Shown: piece by piece, positions 1 through 11,689 of the stretch
How the letters are laid out: each line of letters begins with the position of its first letter
How positions within the stretch are numbered: the first letter of the stretch is position 1
Source of the DNA: Quercus robur
Taxonomy: Eukaryota > Streptophyta > Magnoliopsida > Fagales > Fagaceae
Assembly (NCBI RefSeq): GCF_932294415.1
Contig: NC_065538.1
Coordinates: 75,555,834-75,619,833, forward strand
Direction of reading: 5' to 3'
Length of the DNA stretch: 64,000 bases
Position numbers and translations under genes: made by a program
Notes under the pieces: generated by a model
Told to the model about the DNA's origin: nothing
What the model saw: the letters and a program-made list of their open reading frames with translations, nothing else
Databases searched by the model: none

Positions 1-284
1 GAAGAAGGGGACGAGAAAAAGTGGAAGAAAGAACAGAAGAGAGAGAGAAAGACCATAGCCTTTGATCAGGAACAGAAGTGCACCCACACGTCTCCTCGGA
101 CCGAGTATCCAGTGGACATGAAGGAGATATTCTTACGTTCAATCGTTGCATGGCCTAAAGTTAACTAACACTCACTTCGTTAGGGCTTAGTTCTGTAACC
201 CGTTCTCTACAAATTCATTGTCTATGGCTCCTTGGGCTAGAATCACCTAACTATTGGGCCTGGGCCCCAAAGAGAGACCCTACA
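1..284 (+). mobile_element. LTR of an LTR-retrotransposon family, 3' part only (cut by window edge)
   Basis: The sequence matches the 3' end of the complete solo LTR at 24335-25103: both carry the motif TCTCCTCGGACC, then 'GGACATGAAGGAGAT', 'TTCTGTAACCC', 'AAATTCATTG', 'TTGGGCC' and the terminal ACCCTACA. It ends at 284 in the family's inverted terminal motif (TGTAGGG...CCCTACA). The left part lies outside the window, so whether this is a solo LTR or the edge of a whole element cannot be decided. Confidence 0.85.
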
Positions 285-435
285 AGTACATTACACATGA
301 GAGCCATTTAATTGACAAACATCACAGGCCATGTCTCAAGGTGCTTGTCAAACCCTAGATTTTCAGGCTGACCCCTACTTTTGGGGTTCTTAGTAATACG
401 TGTCTAAAATGTGTTACTTGTGTGGATGCTTGGTC

Positions 436-520
436 TTTTTTTTTTTTTTTTTTGAGAGTATCAATTTGTGATATACGCTCCTGATAATAAGTCTTTATCA
501 TTAGACCAAGACACCAATTG
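436..520 (-). mobile_element. SINE 3' half (tRNA-derived retroposon, minus strand)
   Basis: An 18-T run (the poly(A) tail on the minus strand) is followed by a segment whose reverse complement matches the 3' half of the SINE at 23391-23533 (GGTGTCTTGGT, GATAAAGA, TTATCA/TTATCTC before the tail). The tRNA-like head is missing, so this is a 5'-truncated copy. The rest of 285-653 shows no gene. Confidence 0.6.
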
Positions 521-653
521 TGTGTGTGTATGTGAGTGAGTTTTTTTTTTAGTTTTTTTTTTCTAAATTTCTTTTTCCATTTTTTAGGAGTCGCCACAAA
601 ATATTGAGTTCTAAGGTGTGATTGATCACTTATATCTAACTCATTTTATTATT

Positions 654-1210
654 TAGGAGTGTGCAGCCAACCAGACAAAAGCGACCCGACCTAACCCAAC
701 CCAACCCAACCCACCGGGTTGGATCAGTTTTTGGGCTTGGTGGGTTGGGTTGGGTTACAAAAAAAATTTTGATAGCGGGTCGGGTTGGGTTTGGGTCATA
801 AAATTCCAAACCCGCCAAATTCGACCTGACCCACCCATATATTTAAAATATATTATATTATTAATAAAATTTTTAAAATAACCAGCTCTTTCTATCTTAT
901 ATAAAAGCCAATTAGTTTACACAAACCCTAGTAAATTATTATTGTTGTTTAGTCATTAGTGTTGTTTGCCTTTAAGGAGTTACATTGATACTAATCTTTG
1001 GGTTTTTTTTAATATATTTATATTTATATTTTTTTTACTCAATTTAATAATAATAATAATAATAAATTTGTCCAACCTATGGGTTCAACCCAACCCAACC
1101 CGACTCATTTGGGTTGGGTTGGGTTGGGTTGAAATTTTTTTGACCCACTATGGTGGGTTGGATCAAAAAATCCCCTTAACCCGACCCAACCCAACCCATG
1201 CACACCCCTA
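654..1210. mobile_element. Non-autonomous hAT-like MITE with CCCAA-rich subterminal repeats
   Basis: The ends are TAGGAGTGTGCA at 654 and TGCACACCCCTA at 1210, an imperfect inverted terminal repeat of the hAT type. Both subterminal zones (about 690-830 and 1080-1200) hold arrays of CCCAACC/GGGTTGG, which can pair as a large foldback. The middle is AT-rich and non-coding. The flanks share only TATTA, so the 8-bp target duplication is decayed or the edges are off by a few bases. A related degenerate copy lies at 27069-27830. Confidence 0.65.
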
Positions 1211-1307
1211 TATTAGCTAAAAGCTAAATGTATAAGCAAATGTTTTGAACCAAAGATATGGAGTTGAATGTTTGATTATACATAGAGAATATTAGGCACC
1301 TCATGAC

Positions 1308-1920
1308 TAGGGGCAGCACCACATTCATCCAGGGTGGTCACAGGACCACCCTGACACAAACAAAGATCAATAACTATGTCAGTAATCAAATATTTAAATT
1401 TTAAATTTTTTGTAATTTAAAATTATGCATAAAAATAAGTTTATGGATCAAATTGTAAATAAAACTTTATTGGCATGAAATTTGACATGTATTTTAAATA
1501 CATAAAAAACATGTAATTTAAGAGTTAGATTTTCAAAATATGTAGCCATACTACTTTGTTTAGTGAGAGTTGTAGTCTTAGACTACAATTAAGTTTGTAA
1601 CCAAATTTTGTCCTTAAATTTTAGTTCCCTTAACAATATATTAGACCTTTACAGACAAAAAAAGAAAAGCTTAAGAAAAAAAATTAGTTAAACTAAAAGT
1701 TTGAAAGATATGTAGCTTGCAATGTTAATAACGAAACTATCATGCAACAATTTCAAAATAATAAAACTCATAGAATGAAATTGTAAGACTTTATGTATTT
1801 GTGCATATATATATTTGTTTTTGGTCAATATATAAATTTCTCTTTTTATTAGATTTTGTATAATTTAAGTTTCATAATTACTATCCTAGAAAAAATTCCT
1901 AGAATTGCAACTGCTCCTGA
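1308..1920. mobile_element. Degenerate hAT-like MITE
   Basis: It starts with TAGGGGCAGCACCACATTC and ends with a segment whose reverse complement reads TCAGGAGCAGTTGCAATTC (about two thirds identical). Inner GGTGG/CCACC motifs also mirror each other near the ends. No convincing target duplication and no ORF are present. The AT-rich core agrees with an old non-autonomous element; the exact ends are uncertain. Confidence 0.35.
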
Positions 1921-3570
1921 TGGCCACCCTAAGAATAATACCTTGTTTTCAAAATATTCCTATTTTTCACTATTTAAACAGTAACTCAAACATTTGGCAA
2001 TTAGCTATTTGGAAAGAGTTTGTTTTGTAACTATGCAAGTAGACATGCTTAGATCACATATTTATTTGGAAGCGATGAATTGCTTGTTCAATGGCTAACC
2101 TCATTTCATAGCATGGCAACAATCCCATATCCCATATTTGGAATTTATCCAAGAATTTTTCACATGCAAAAAGATACCAAAAGACAATAAGGAACATAAT
2201 GGTTAAATTCTCTTAAAGTGTGAAAGTAACGTCATTTAACAATTTTATCAATGTTGAAAGAAATTTTTTTTATTTTTTATTTTTTATTTTGGATGAAATT
2301 TAAGATTGGAATGGTGATTTTACAATTCTTGGAAGTTTAAGGATTTTTTGTGCAATTTTTAAAGTTTTGGGGCTCTTTTGTGATTTAGGGAAAGTATAGG
2401 TGGTCAAATACAATTTTGGAAGAGTATTGGGGTTCGGATGAAATCTTTGGAAGTTTCGGGTTGGGCCATTGTGGTGGAATGGGTTTGGATATTTTATTCT
2501 TTGAGTGGGCTTGATGAATTTTTGTATTTAAATGAGCTTTATTGAGTTGAAAATTGAGTATGGGCTTGATGGATTTTGATTTTGGTTCTTTTTAATGTGA
2601 ATGGGCTTGTGGAATTTATTTCAATTCAGATTAGGGCCTAAAGGGCTGATAATTCTAAGGGCTTGAACCTTGGGATTGTTGGGTTTAAATTTAAGTGAGT
2701 TGGTGCATTTTTATTTCAGCGGGCTGGGAGTTGTATGGATTTCAGATTGGGTCTACGTGGTTGAATGGGTTTGATTTTGAAATTGGGCTTGTGGATCTAA
2801 TGTTGGCTTGATGTGCATTTCTGATCTGGGCTCTAAGGTTGAGAAAATTTGATTATGGGTTGGCTGCAGTTTTTATCTAAATGGGCTTGAGGCTTTGGAT
2901 TAGGCCGACTATTGAGTTGGGTCAGAAATTATGGTACAAGGAACCAAGTTGGGTCTTGTACTAAATGGTCAGGTTCAACCCAACCCAACTATCCCTATTT
3001 TCTCCAACATGTGGTATGGAAGACTCTAGACTTGGGATATTTAGGATCATCATGAGTCTCCATGTGGCATAATCTTGGCCCTCCATGCGGCAATCTGTGT
3101 TCCATTAATAATGTACCAAATTGATTAAAAATTAGTGCATTATGTTACAATGAACACAATTCAACTAAATCCGGATATGCCTTTTTATCAAAGGGAACAA
3201 CTAAATGGTCTTCCAAGCGATGAGACTTTTAGAAGAAATTTAGAAGACCAAAATTAAATTAATACTAGTTTTTAACGGGTGATTCTCATGATTTTTTATT
3301 TTATTTTTATTAACTTTTAAATATTATTCTCTAATTATACAATGCACTAATCATTTACAATTGTTAAATATTTGCACTATATTCAATGCTAAAATTAGTT
3401 TAAAATGAATGAAAAATCAATATTTATAATATGAAACAAAGATATACATATTTTTTTTTAAATAACTATATAGTTTCTTTTTTATAAAATGAAACAAAGG
3501 CACACTATTTATGTGTCTACCATTTTTAAACTTTTATGAAACATGGAACAACAAAATAGAACTAATGAAA
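1921..3570. other. Intergenic, no gene seen
   Basis: AT-rich sequence without a supportable coding region. Between 2460 and 2900 there is a loose recurrence of GGGCTTG/GGGTTTG every 30-50 bases, perhaps a degenerate repeat or remnant of a GGGTT-rich MITE. Frames are closed by many stops. Confidence 0.5.
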
Positions 3571-3579
3571 CACTAAAAC

Positions 3580-3960
3580 CAGTAGGTTGAATGCTCTGGG
3601 CTACAACAACAATTTGATGACCTGAAGAGAAAGAAAAAGACTATCAAGGGTGACTGGGGTGAGCCGGCCAAAGACCCTCTGACGATTAAGTCAGTTTTTT
3701 CTCTAAAACACAAGAATAATGAATAGGTGAATGGTAGAACGTACCTTGGTTGAATGAGGCTTGATCCTTTTAATGAGAGTTGGGAGTGAGTCTACTTGTT
3801 AGGAAACACTAACATCGTGGAAGATGTGTAGACTTAGTGGGGAGAGTGGAGCGAATTTCGGGGAATTCACCTCACGCTCTGAGATATGAGTTAGTGATTT
3901 AACCATTTAAGGTTGTAGAAAATACTCAGAATTGTAATAAGTATTTGGTGGTCGTCCATA
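3580..3960 (-). mobile_element. Possible decayed LTR fragment
   Basis: Contains 'AAAGACCCTCTGACGATTAA' and 'CGTACCTTGGTTGAATGAG', resembling the 'CCTCTGAAGGTC' and 'GCGTACCTTGGTTAGTGAG' blocks of the gypsy LTRs at 11941-12478 and 21754-22339. It is too diverged to define ends; the assignment is inference from short shared blocks. Confidence 0.3.
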
Positions 3961-4104
3961 CTTGAATATGGTATGGACGACTATACTTGATCTAGACATG
4001 CTTGTGAATTATTGTTGAATTTTCGTGATATGCGCTTTAATTTCCTAAGGGGTATTTTGGACGTTGTTAACATTGTATGATCACTATGGACGAAGAATGC
4101 CTTA

Positions 4105-4112
4105 TTGATCAC
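4105..4112. repeat. hAT target-site duplication, left copy (TTGATCAC)
   Basis: Identical to 9182-9189. The motif is partly palindromic (TGATCA). Confidence 0.95.
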
Positions 4113-5146
4113 TAGGGGTGGCAAATGGGCAGGTTGGGTCATAAATGGGTTGGGTGTGTAATTATCCATTTATGACCCGTTTATATATAAATTAATTATC
4201 CATTACCCGTCCAATCCATTTAATTAGTAATCCGCCCATTTAACCCAATATGACCCAAATACCTCCAAAACTAGTTGAATACCCTATTGACTTCCAAAAT
4301 TACCAAAATACCCTTAAATACCCAAAATGACCCAAATACCCCCTACACTTTCAAAATTACCAATATACCCTTGGACATCCAAAATACCCCTAGAATGATA
4401 AATATACAAGTTTTCTCATTTGTCAAATTAGTTAGCCAAAAAAAATATATCAAAAATTAAACTAGATTCCTGAATATGAGCTATATTTCCATAAGGTCCA
4501 ACATTATCCATTTTTTTTAACATAATCCCACTAAAAACGTAAAGATCCAAAATTTTAGGTGTGGCTAAATCTTTTAAACAAATATAAGCAACTTCTATTT
4601 TATGTAATTTAGAAACACATGTATGTCTTATAATTTTAATCTTACTCATTAAAACATGATTAGAGATTGGAACCTAAAGAAATTACTAAGTAGCTCATAA
4701 TTCAACACCAATATCAAAACAGTAAAATTTATAACCTTAATTAACATTGCCCAAAAACTTAATTACGCTCCAGCAATCATAGAGAAAAATAAAACCACAA
4801 ACACAGTAATGAGCTATATTTTAGCTTAAATTTTTAATGAATCTTTATCAGAATAGTACTCTGACATCCACAATGAAAACCACTTAAAATTTGAAGCCAA
4901 AGATGGTTGCACCTAAACAACTCCAAAATTGCCTGTCATGTGCTTTAAAGAATCAAATGTGGAGGAACCTAGGATTTCATCAAATATAGTTTTAGTACAA
5001 ATAAGGCAAATGGAAGAGAGACTAATCAGCAAAGAACATAATTATCACATCCATTTCAGTAATCCCTGGATCTTCGTCCAAGACCTACTTCAATTACGTG
5101 ATCAAGGATAAAGCCACAGCAGTAAATCCCAAATTGACTCTTACAG

Positions 5147-5267
5147 CATAGTGTCATGGGTCCTTGGTGCTCAAGTGCCGAACTCTTTCAATCAAAACCA
5201 GACAGCGTATTATGATTGGTCTAGGATCACGGCAGAGAATATGCCTAAGATGTTTGTTAGTGTTCAG
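5147..5267 (+). other. Exon-like segment inside the hAT element, possibly captured from a host gene
   Basis: An open 121-nt stretch is bounded by an acceptor-like CTTACAG and a donor-like CAG|GTTTAG. In its open frame it encodes about 40 residues with ordinary protein composition, including SWVLGAQVPNSFNQ and TAYYDWSRITAENMPK. It runs opposite to the transposase and does not resemble transposase sequence. I do not recognise the protein. The captured-exon reading is inference from composition and splice-like borders; chance cannot be excluded without a protein search. Confidence 0.4.
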
Positions 5268-5581
5268 GTTTAGATAATTATAACATGCTACCTAGTACAT
5301 GCTCCTGCAATCTTCTCATTTGTCAAGTGAATCTAAAGCTACAAACTTCAAATAACTATAATTAATTGGAGCGAAAATAAATGTTTCTCATTACTCAAAA
5401 AGTCCCAACCCACACAACTAAAACAAAACTGGAAGAAATGATAAGAATTATGAAAAGTATTCTCCTACCAAAACAGAATCTGAAAGTCCAAAGTATTAAA
5501 AATTTAAAACCTGTCTTACATCTAAAGCTCATTTAAATAAGAATCCTAGCAGGAAACCAGAGAAAGTAATCAGCAAATGAG

Positions 5582-5839
<258 letters not shown>

Positions 5840-5877
5840 TTAATTAGAATTAATTGAGTTGGAATTATTAAAATTAC

Positions 5878-7905
5878 CTAAACCTCATCATTATATGTAA
5901 CATGTCCAGAAATGCATAGGTGTTCAAAATCCTCCACAAGGTGCTCGTCATCATGATAAGGTATAACTAGCAAAGTAAAAAATTAGTAAGTAAATATAAA
6001 AAGGGAGAATGCATAATTTAATAAAAATTACAAGTATATGAAAAAGATATTTACCCTACCCAGTAAACAACCAGCTATGGGAACATAACAAAGCCTCTGC
6101 ATTTTGTGGCAATAGACAACTACGGTACTTATCAAGAATTCGACCACCAATGCTAAACGCAGACTCTTAGGCAACGGTAGTGATAGGAATACTCATAATG
6201 TCACGAGCCATTAGTGAAAGTTCTGGAAAGCTACCACAATGTGATTCCCAATATTCAAGAATATCCAAGTCCATATGAGTGTTATGGTCAAACCGGCCTC
6301 TTCCAAATACACATCTAATTGTGACTTACTATTGATTGAACCAACAATTTCACTCTCAAATGTATCAAAACCAGCAATATCAGCATCTCTTACCTTCTCA
6401 TTAGCACCACTACTAGATGCATTTTCAACCATATTGTGTGCTTCATAATTAGTGGCGCGCAAATATCCTTCGAAAAGGGAATATAACTTGTCACGAAGAT
6501 CCATCACCATTATTGTCCCATTAGTGCCATAAAGTCGCCTATAATTGAACTCCACAAACTGCAACTTATACCGAGGATCTAAAATTACAGCAAATGATAG
6601 CACAATGCTGTAACAATCCCAGTATTTATCAAATTTTTCTTTCATGCTTTTTGCCATGTCACTAATTACTACATCTTCATCTTCCATCTCTTCTAAAATA
6701 CGCAAATGAATTTTCCATACACCATGAAAGTATAAGTTGGCAGTAGGGTATTGAGTGCCTGAAAAGAGAGTGGTGATGTCATAAAATGGCTTCAAAAATT
6801 TTGCTATCTTCTTAGCCTTATCCCATTCATCATCTAAGGGACAAGTGTGAAAGCTTCCATCAACAATACTCAAATTGTGAAATGCATCCCGAAATGTAAG
6901 AGCTGTCTCAATCATTAAATATGTTGAGTTCCATCTTGTTGGCACATCTTGTCGCACTTTCTTACTAGTTAAATTAGGGAGTTCTTGAAGACATTCAGCA
7001 AATCTTAACTTCCTCATATCATTGCCTCTCACATATTTAACACTTTCATGTATGTTGTGCACAACATGCTCTATAATTTTCAAACCTTCTTGTACAATAA
7101 GGTTTAAAATATGAGCACCACAACGAACACGAAAGAACTCACCACTACAAGGCAAAGATGATCTAAAAGAAGGGTTTTTCTTCAAACTATTCACCAAGGT
7201 ATCATTGTAAGAAGCATTGTCTAAAGTGATTGTAAATACTTTTTTCTCAATGCCCCATTCTTTTAGAATGTTAAACAATCTCTCTCCCAAAATCTTACTA
7301 CTACAAGGAGGTGGCGTATGAGAAAAACATAAAACCCTCATTTGCAACTCCCAATTTGCATCAATGTAGTGTGCAGTGAGAACCATGTACTCATCAGTTG
7401 TGGAAGATTTCCACAAATCTGATGTTAAGCAAATCTTGCCCGGGACTAACTCTAAAGCACGTTTGAGATTTTCTCTTTCTCTCTTATAGATTTTCAAAAC
7501 ATCTGACTTTGCTGTATTCCTACATATTGGCTTAACATCGGGATTTAGAAAGATATGAAGCTCTCTATTGACCTCATGCTTTGCAAATGAAATTGAGTAA
7601 TTATGCCTAATAATTGCCATTGCAATCTTTTCACAATACATATCTTGATCAAGGGGAGGACGGCAAGGCACACTATCATTTTCTTGATGACATTTCTTAG
7701 CATGACGGCGTAAATTACTAGTTCCATTCTCCTTATCTGCTGTTAAAATATTAGCACATTTTCTGCACTTGACTTTTCGATGGCCATCTTCATATGAAGG
7801 TAATATTTCGAAATCATTCCACACTTCAGAAGTCCCACTCCTACTTATTTTGCTACCACTTGAAACTATTTGTTCAAATTCATCCATCCCCTCAGTTACA
7901 GACAT
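5878..7905 (-). pseudogene. hAT transposase with BED zinc finger (RICESLEEPER-like), frameshifted near the C-terminus
   Basis: The ATG at 7905 opens 564 codons. Residues ~26-75 form a BED finger (CRKC then HAKKCH). Around residue 160 CLTSDLWKSS gives the first catalytic Asp of the hAT RNase-H fold, followed by FTITLDNASYND with the second Asp. Residues ~360-460 match the plant hAT-like RNase H domain (DUF4413; AKFLKPFYDITTLFSGTQYP, ILDPRYKLQF). Near 6285 a one-base shift throws translation out of frame to a stop at 6211. The correct frame continues (LDILEYWESHCGSFPEL, ARDIMSIPITTVA), meets a TAA where a Ser codon is usual, then resumes [16 protein letters not shown], the hAT dimerisation domain, to about 6060. 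A probable last exon (about 5966-5878) encodes an acidic tail (YHDDEHLVEDFEHL) before TAG. One frameshift plus one nonsense make the copy inactive, but it is otherwise well preserved. The gene would drive cut-and-paste transposition in the nucleus. Confidence 0.92.
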
Positions 7906-8118
7906 GGTTCACCTTAAACGATAAGACAATCAAAATGAAAATTTCTACAAATATGTATTTCAAATCAACCAAAATCACAAAAGGCAGAAACATAGGTGAC
8001 AATTTGAACAGAACCCAAAAGGTAAAAGTGGATAGATGCAAATCATCAAACACCCAGAAAAGAAAAAGACATTAACTTAGAACTCAAAACCCAATTGAGA
8101 GAGGGATCTTAATCTTAC

Positions 8119-8170
8119 CTTGAAAATCTTAACGAGTCCAAAGCCACCTTCACCGAGCTTGTGAGTTTGT
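8119..8170 (-). other. Mini-exon encoding a protein-kinase glycine loop inside the hAT element
   Basis: On the minus strand a 52-nt segment lies between a good acceptor (pyrimidine-rich, then TGTAG) and a consensus donor (AAG|GTAAGA). In frame it encodes QTHKLGEGGFGLVKIFK. LGEGGFG-V-K is the ATP-binding glycine loop (subdomain I) of plant receptor-like kinases. It sits ~210 bp upstream of the transposase ATG, so it may act as a 5' exon of the transposase transcript. The rest of a kinase is not present. I infer capture of a host kinase exon fragment; sequence and splice sites are seen directly. Confidence 0.55.
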
Positions 8171-8389
8171 CTACACTAACAGAACAAAGTAAACTATTAC
8201 TAGTGGTTTTTTTTTTTCAATCATTATACAAAAAATCAATTTAGAGTGCTAGAGTAAAGGTACTACCTACACAACTAGTTGCTGACTTATAACCCAAATC
8301 CCATTTCTCCATTTCAGTTCGACACAAACAAAGAGAGCATTATCTTCTGCTAAGCATTTCAACAAACACGTAATTTACATTTCAAACCC

Positions 8390-8390
8390 A

Positions 8391-8428
<38 letters not shown>
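8390..8428. repeat. Poly(A) tract (~39 nt)
   Basis: Uninterrupted A run upstream of the transposase, followed by A-rich purine sequence. Long homopolymers such as this are prone to length error in assembly. Confidence 0.9.
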
Positions 8429-8429
<1 letters not shown>

Positions 8430-8639
8430 AGAAAATAAAGACAAACCCACAAACAAACAAAAAAATCAAATGAAGAAGAAGAAGAGTTGAGAGAGAGACA
8501 AACTTGAACGGTGTTGGCGCGATTGGAAGAGAGCGTGAGAGATATCCCAAATTCAAGCATTCACATCAACCTTTGTCCACAACCACCACCACCACCACTG
8601 AGCACAACCACTGAGCACAACAAATGCCAAAATCCACTC

Positions 8640-8695
8640 AATAAGGTCAGTTACCGATGAATGATTCAACGGTTACCGATGAATGATTCAACGGC
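8640..8695. repeat. Short tandem duplication
   Basis: The unit GGTTACCGATGAATGATTCAAC occurs twice almost adjacent (starting near 8649 and 8671), inside the hAT right arm and upstream of the transposase transcription unit. A GA-rich stretch (8790-8825) follows. Confidence 0.8.
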
Positions 8696-9181
8696 CACCG
8701 CAGTATTGTGTTCCGATTGCGAATTGGAGATCAAGGATTGAATCAGGAAGCTTCAGAGAGAGAAACAGGTGTACACACAACGCAACGCAAGAGAGAGAGA
8801 GAGAAAGAGAGAGAGAGAAAGAGATAAGGAAGATATTTTTTTTTTTAATTACTTTTGTTTGGTTACTGAGAAAATTTGAGGGAAAGTGTTTAGGAGAGTG
8901 AGAGTGAGAGGGCTGAATGTTTTGGCTTAGAAAATTTGAGGGAAAGGGAAAGTGTTTAAGGTTATACTGTTTAGTGGGTAATTTGTGGGTTTATTTAATT
9001 TTATAATTTAAATGGGTTTAGTGGGTATCGGTGGATTTATCCATTTAGACTCATCTAATTAAATAACCAAATGAGTCTTTACCCATTTAACCCAAATATT
9101 TAAATGGGTTGGGTTAGGACTTATCTAAATAAGATGGGTAATGGGCGAGTTCATGGATATGGATAATTTTTGCCACCCCTA

Positions 9182-9189
9182 TTGATCAC
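9182..9189. repeat. hAT target-site duplication, right copy (TTGATCAC)
   Basis: Identical to 4105-4112; directly abuts the right terminal repeat. Confidence 0.95.
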
Positions 9190-9960
9190 CATCAACAATG
9201 CTCTATGATCTACAAGTGGATTTATTCTCTCAAGACAATGCTTCCTAAGTCCTAACAGTAACCTGCTTGTTCCTAAATCATATATGTTATTCTTTTGTTT
9301 CCCACCTACTTTGAGCTCCAAAATATTAAAATATTGTTATTCCATAACTAAACATTGCCTCTACATATTTTTCAAACCCTTTCCATCAAAAACTGCACTC
9401 CAAATTACCCTGATTCCTTTTAAACACTTATTATTATAAAAAAGTCTCACGACTTAGAGATCAATTTCTAACCATTCTTTGCACTCAAGATTCAATCTTT
9501 TCCAAGCCAAATTACTCTACCATGCCACTGCGCATGGCTCTTGATTTTCATTATCATTATTAACCTTATGATGATTAACAATTTCAAACCCAAATTTTTT
9601 GGGGAATAGTTAATTTGAAGTGGATTTCATATTCTGTAATATAAAACCAAAATTAACCCGATCCAATAGTCAAATTTTAATTTATACTCATTCAAATTTG
9701 GGCTAACTCCATAAAATTGATTGAAATTAGCAAAAAATTGGTTTAAATGATAAATCCACAAAATCCTTTAATTTAAGACTGAAGTTTACACAAAAATTTA
9801 AAGTCGAACAAAATATAGTATCGACAATACTCACAACAAACCACTATGGGTGCGCTTAAATTTTCTAAAATCTAATTTTTTTGTAATTTTTATTTTCATA
9901 AATAAACTAATTAATTCAAATTTACCATTTATTTTTCATACATAATTTAGAAATACATAA
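9190..9960. other. Intergenic, no gene seen
   Basis: AT-rich, with stops in all frames. The last ~120 bases (9840-9960) begin a segment similar to 11640-11800, part of the local duplication described separately. Confidence 0.5.
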
Positions 9961-10733
9961 TGTAAGGTCAGTTTTTGGGGCCCAGGCCCAAAAGTAGGTG
10001 GTTCTGGCCCAAAGGACCTTAGACAATGAATTTGTAGAGAACGGGTTACAGAACTAGGACTTGGCGAAGTGAATGTTAGTTAATTCTAGGCCAGACAATG
10101 GTTTGGACATAAGAACACCTCCTTTATCTCTACTGGATACTCAGTCCGAGGAGACATATGGGTGCACCTCTGTTTCTGATTTAAAGGATATAATCTTTCA
10201 CTCTTTCTTCTCACTTTTTTCTGATCTCTTCTTCATGGGGATGCCCTTCTCTTATATAGACTCCTTAAAGTAATAAGAGCCCTACACTTGTTGATTATCT
10301 GGACCTTCACTTGAGTGCCTGTCCCATCAGACATCCTCCCTACATCTCTGTGAGTTGCAGTGGCCAAGGTAACACAGTTCACCTGTCCTCTCCACATAAA
10401 TGCGGCCAGAAAAGTAGTTTCCTTGCATTTAATGCGGCAGTTGAGGCCTCTCTCTGGACATTCTATGCTCTTGTTCTTCTCCCTGCTTTGTGAGGCTTAT
10501 CCTTACTACCAATATTTGTTTGGAATGACTCCTCATTACGGATAGGGTGCATGTTGGACTCATATTTGGCGCGTCCGAGGAGACACTCCTCCTCGGACGT
10601 CTTTTTTAAATAAGTTTGGACTTATTAGAGTTGGGATGGCAGTTGTTTTGGTGGCCCATTTTCCCCTTAGTTGTAGTTGGACTCTGTATAGGGCTCAAGG
10701 CCCGTTGTTTGACTTGGGAATTTTACCCTTACA
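9961..10733 (-). mobile_element. Solo LTR (773 bp), same family as 24335-25103, inverted
   Basis: It begins TGTAAGG and ends CCTTACA, and is flanked by CATAA (9956-9960) and CATAT (10734-10738), a 4-of-5 target duplication. Read on the minus strand it follows the same order of blocks as the 24335 copy: TCCTCGGAC hairpin, a TATATA-like box (about 10253), a second TCCTCGGAC, the TTCTGTAACCCG block, then TTGGGCC and the LTR end. No gag-pol sequence adjoins, so it is a solo LTR left by recombination. A perfect hairpin lies at 10572-10582/10589-10599 (CGTCCGAGGAG arms). Confidence 0.9.
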
Positions 10734-10739
10734 CATATC

Positions 10740-10992
10740 ATTACTAATATATAAAATTAAGAATTATTATTTTATACAAAACATAATAAACATACTCATA
10801 AACATATACATAAAGCATAATAATATATGTTTTTTTTTAATAATATACACACAAAAAAGAAGAGAATATATGTTTTTATTTTAAGTGCACGACAAAATTT
10901 ATTCTCTATTCAAATATAAGAATATAAAAATATGAAAACTCAAATATCAACATCTGAATTGATTAGGTTGTTTAATTTTTATGCCTCTTCCT

Positions 10993-11039
<47 letters not shown>

Positions 11040-11100
11040 CCAATCAATTTCTAACTATATATGTGAGAGATACTTAATTTCTAGTGTCTTTAAGCTCTAA
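10740..11100. repeat. Local direct repeat, copy 1
   Basis: Shares ordered blocks with 11690-11940 plus 22345-22440: AACATATACATAAA, AATAATATATG, AAATATAA, AGGTTGTTTA, then GAGAGAT.CTTAA just past the gypsy insertion. The second copy is split by the gypsy element; the first is preceded by the solo LTR. A ~42-nt poly(T) tract sits at 10993-11034. Confidence 0.55.
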
Positions 11101-11478
11101 ATATAGTATTTTAAGAAAACTTAGACATAATTCTGGTATTCTTCTTGCTATTAATTTCCTTGATATTTATTTTAGTGTATTCACTACTTTGTAAGATTTT
11201 AAGTGTTTTTACATTTTACCATTGATAAAACAGTGTTTACATAATTTTGTCTTCATAATAATGTTTGACTATGTCTAATATCTTGTAGGAAAGATATTAT
11301 TAAAGGAATGTGTAGACTTTATAAGTTTGTTACGCTAACACCTATCTACTAAGTTGAATTAATCACTAAGAATTGGTATTCCACTGACAAACCTCTCTTT
11401 TAAGGCGTAACAACCAAGATATTCTCAACTTTTGAGATAAACAAAAATATATTATCAACTTTTAGTGTTTCAATACAC

Positions 11479-11482
<4 letters not shown>

Positions 11483-11524
<42 letters not shown>
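11483..11524. repeat. Poly(A) tract (~42 nt)
   Basis: Uninterrupted A run. With the poly(T) tract at 10993-11034 it brackets about 450 bp of AT-rich sequence; no terminal repeats or SINE promoter boxes were recognised between them. Confidence 0.85.
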
Positions 11525-11525
<1 letters not shown>

Positions 11526-11689
11526 ATTTTTGCACTTATGTCTAACTCTAAACCACTATCAATAGAAGTATAAGTAAGAAAGCAACTCACTAAGATGAAG
11601 TTAGATTATCTTCAAAATTTTAAAACTAGTTTAGAGCCTACTCAAAAACTTTGATCTCAAAAAATCATCATGAAACATTCATTGTGTGT

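Noticed and set aside
690-1200. CCCAA/GGGTT arrays resembling telomere repeats
   Set aside because: The unit is CCCAACC-like and diverged, not the plant telomere CCCTAAA, and it lies at MITE ends.
8359-8560. Two overlapping ORFs rich in Phe on the minus strand
   Set aside because: They are translations of the long poly(A)/poly(T) tract; no coding signal.
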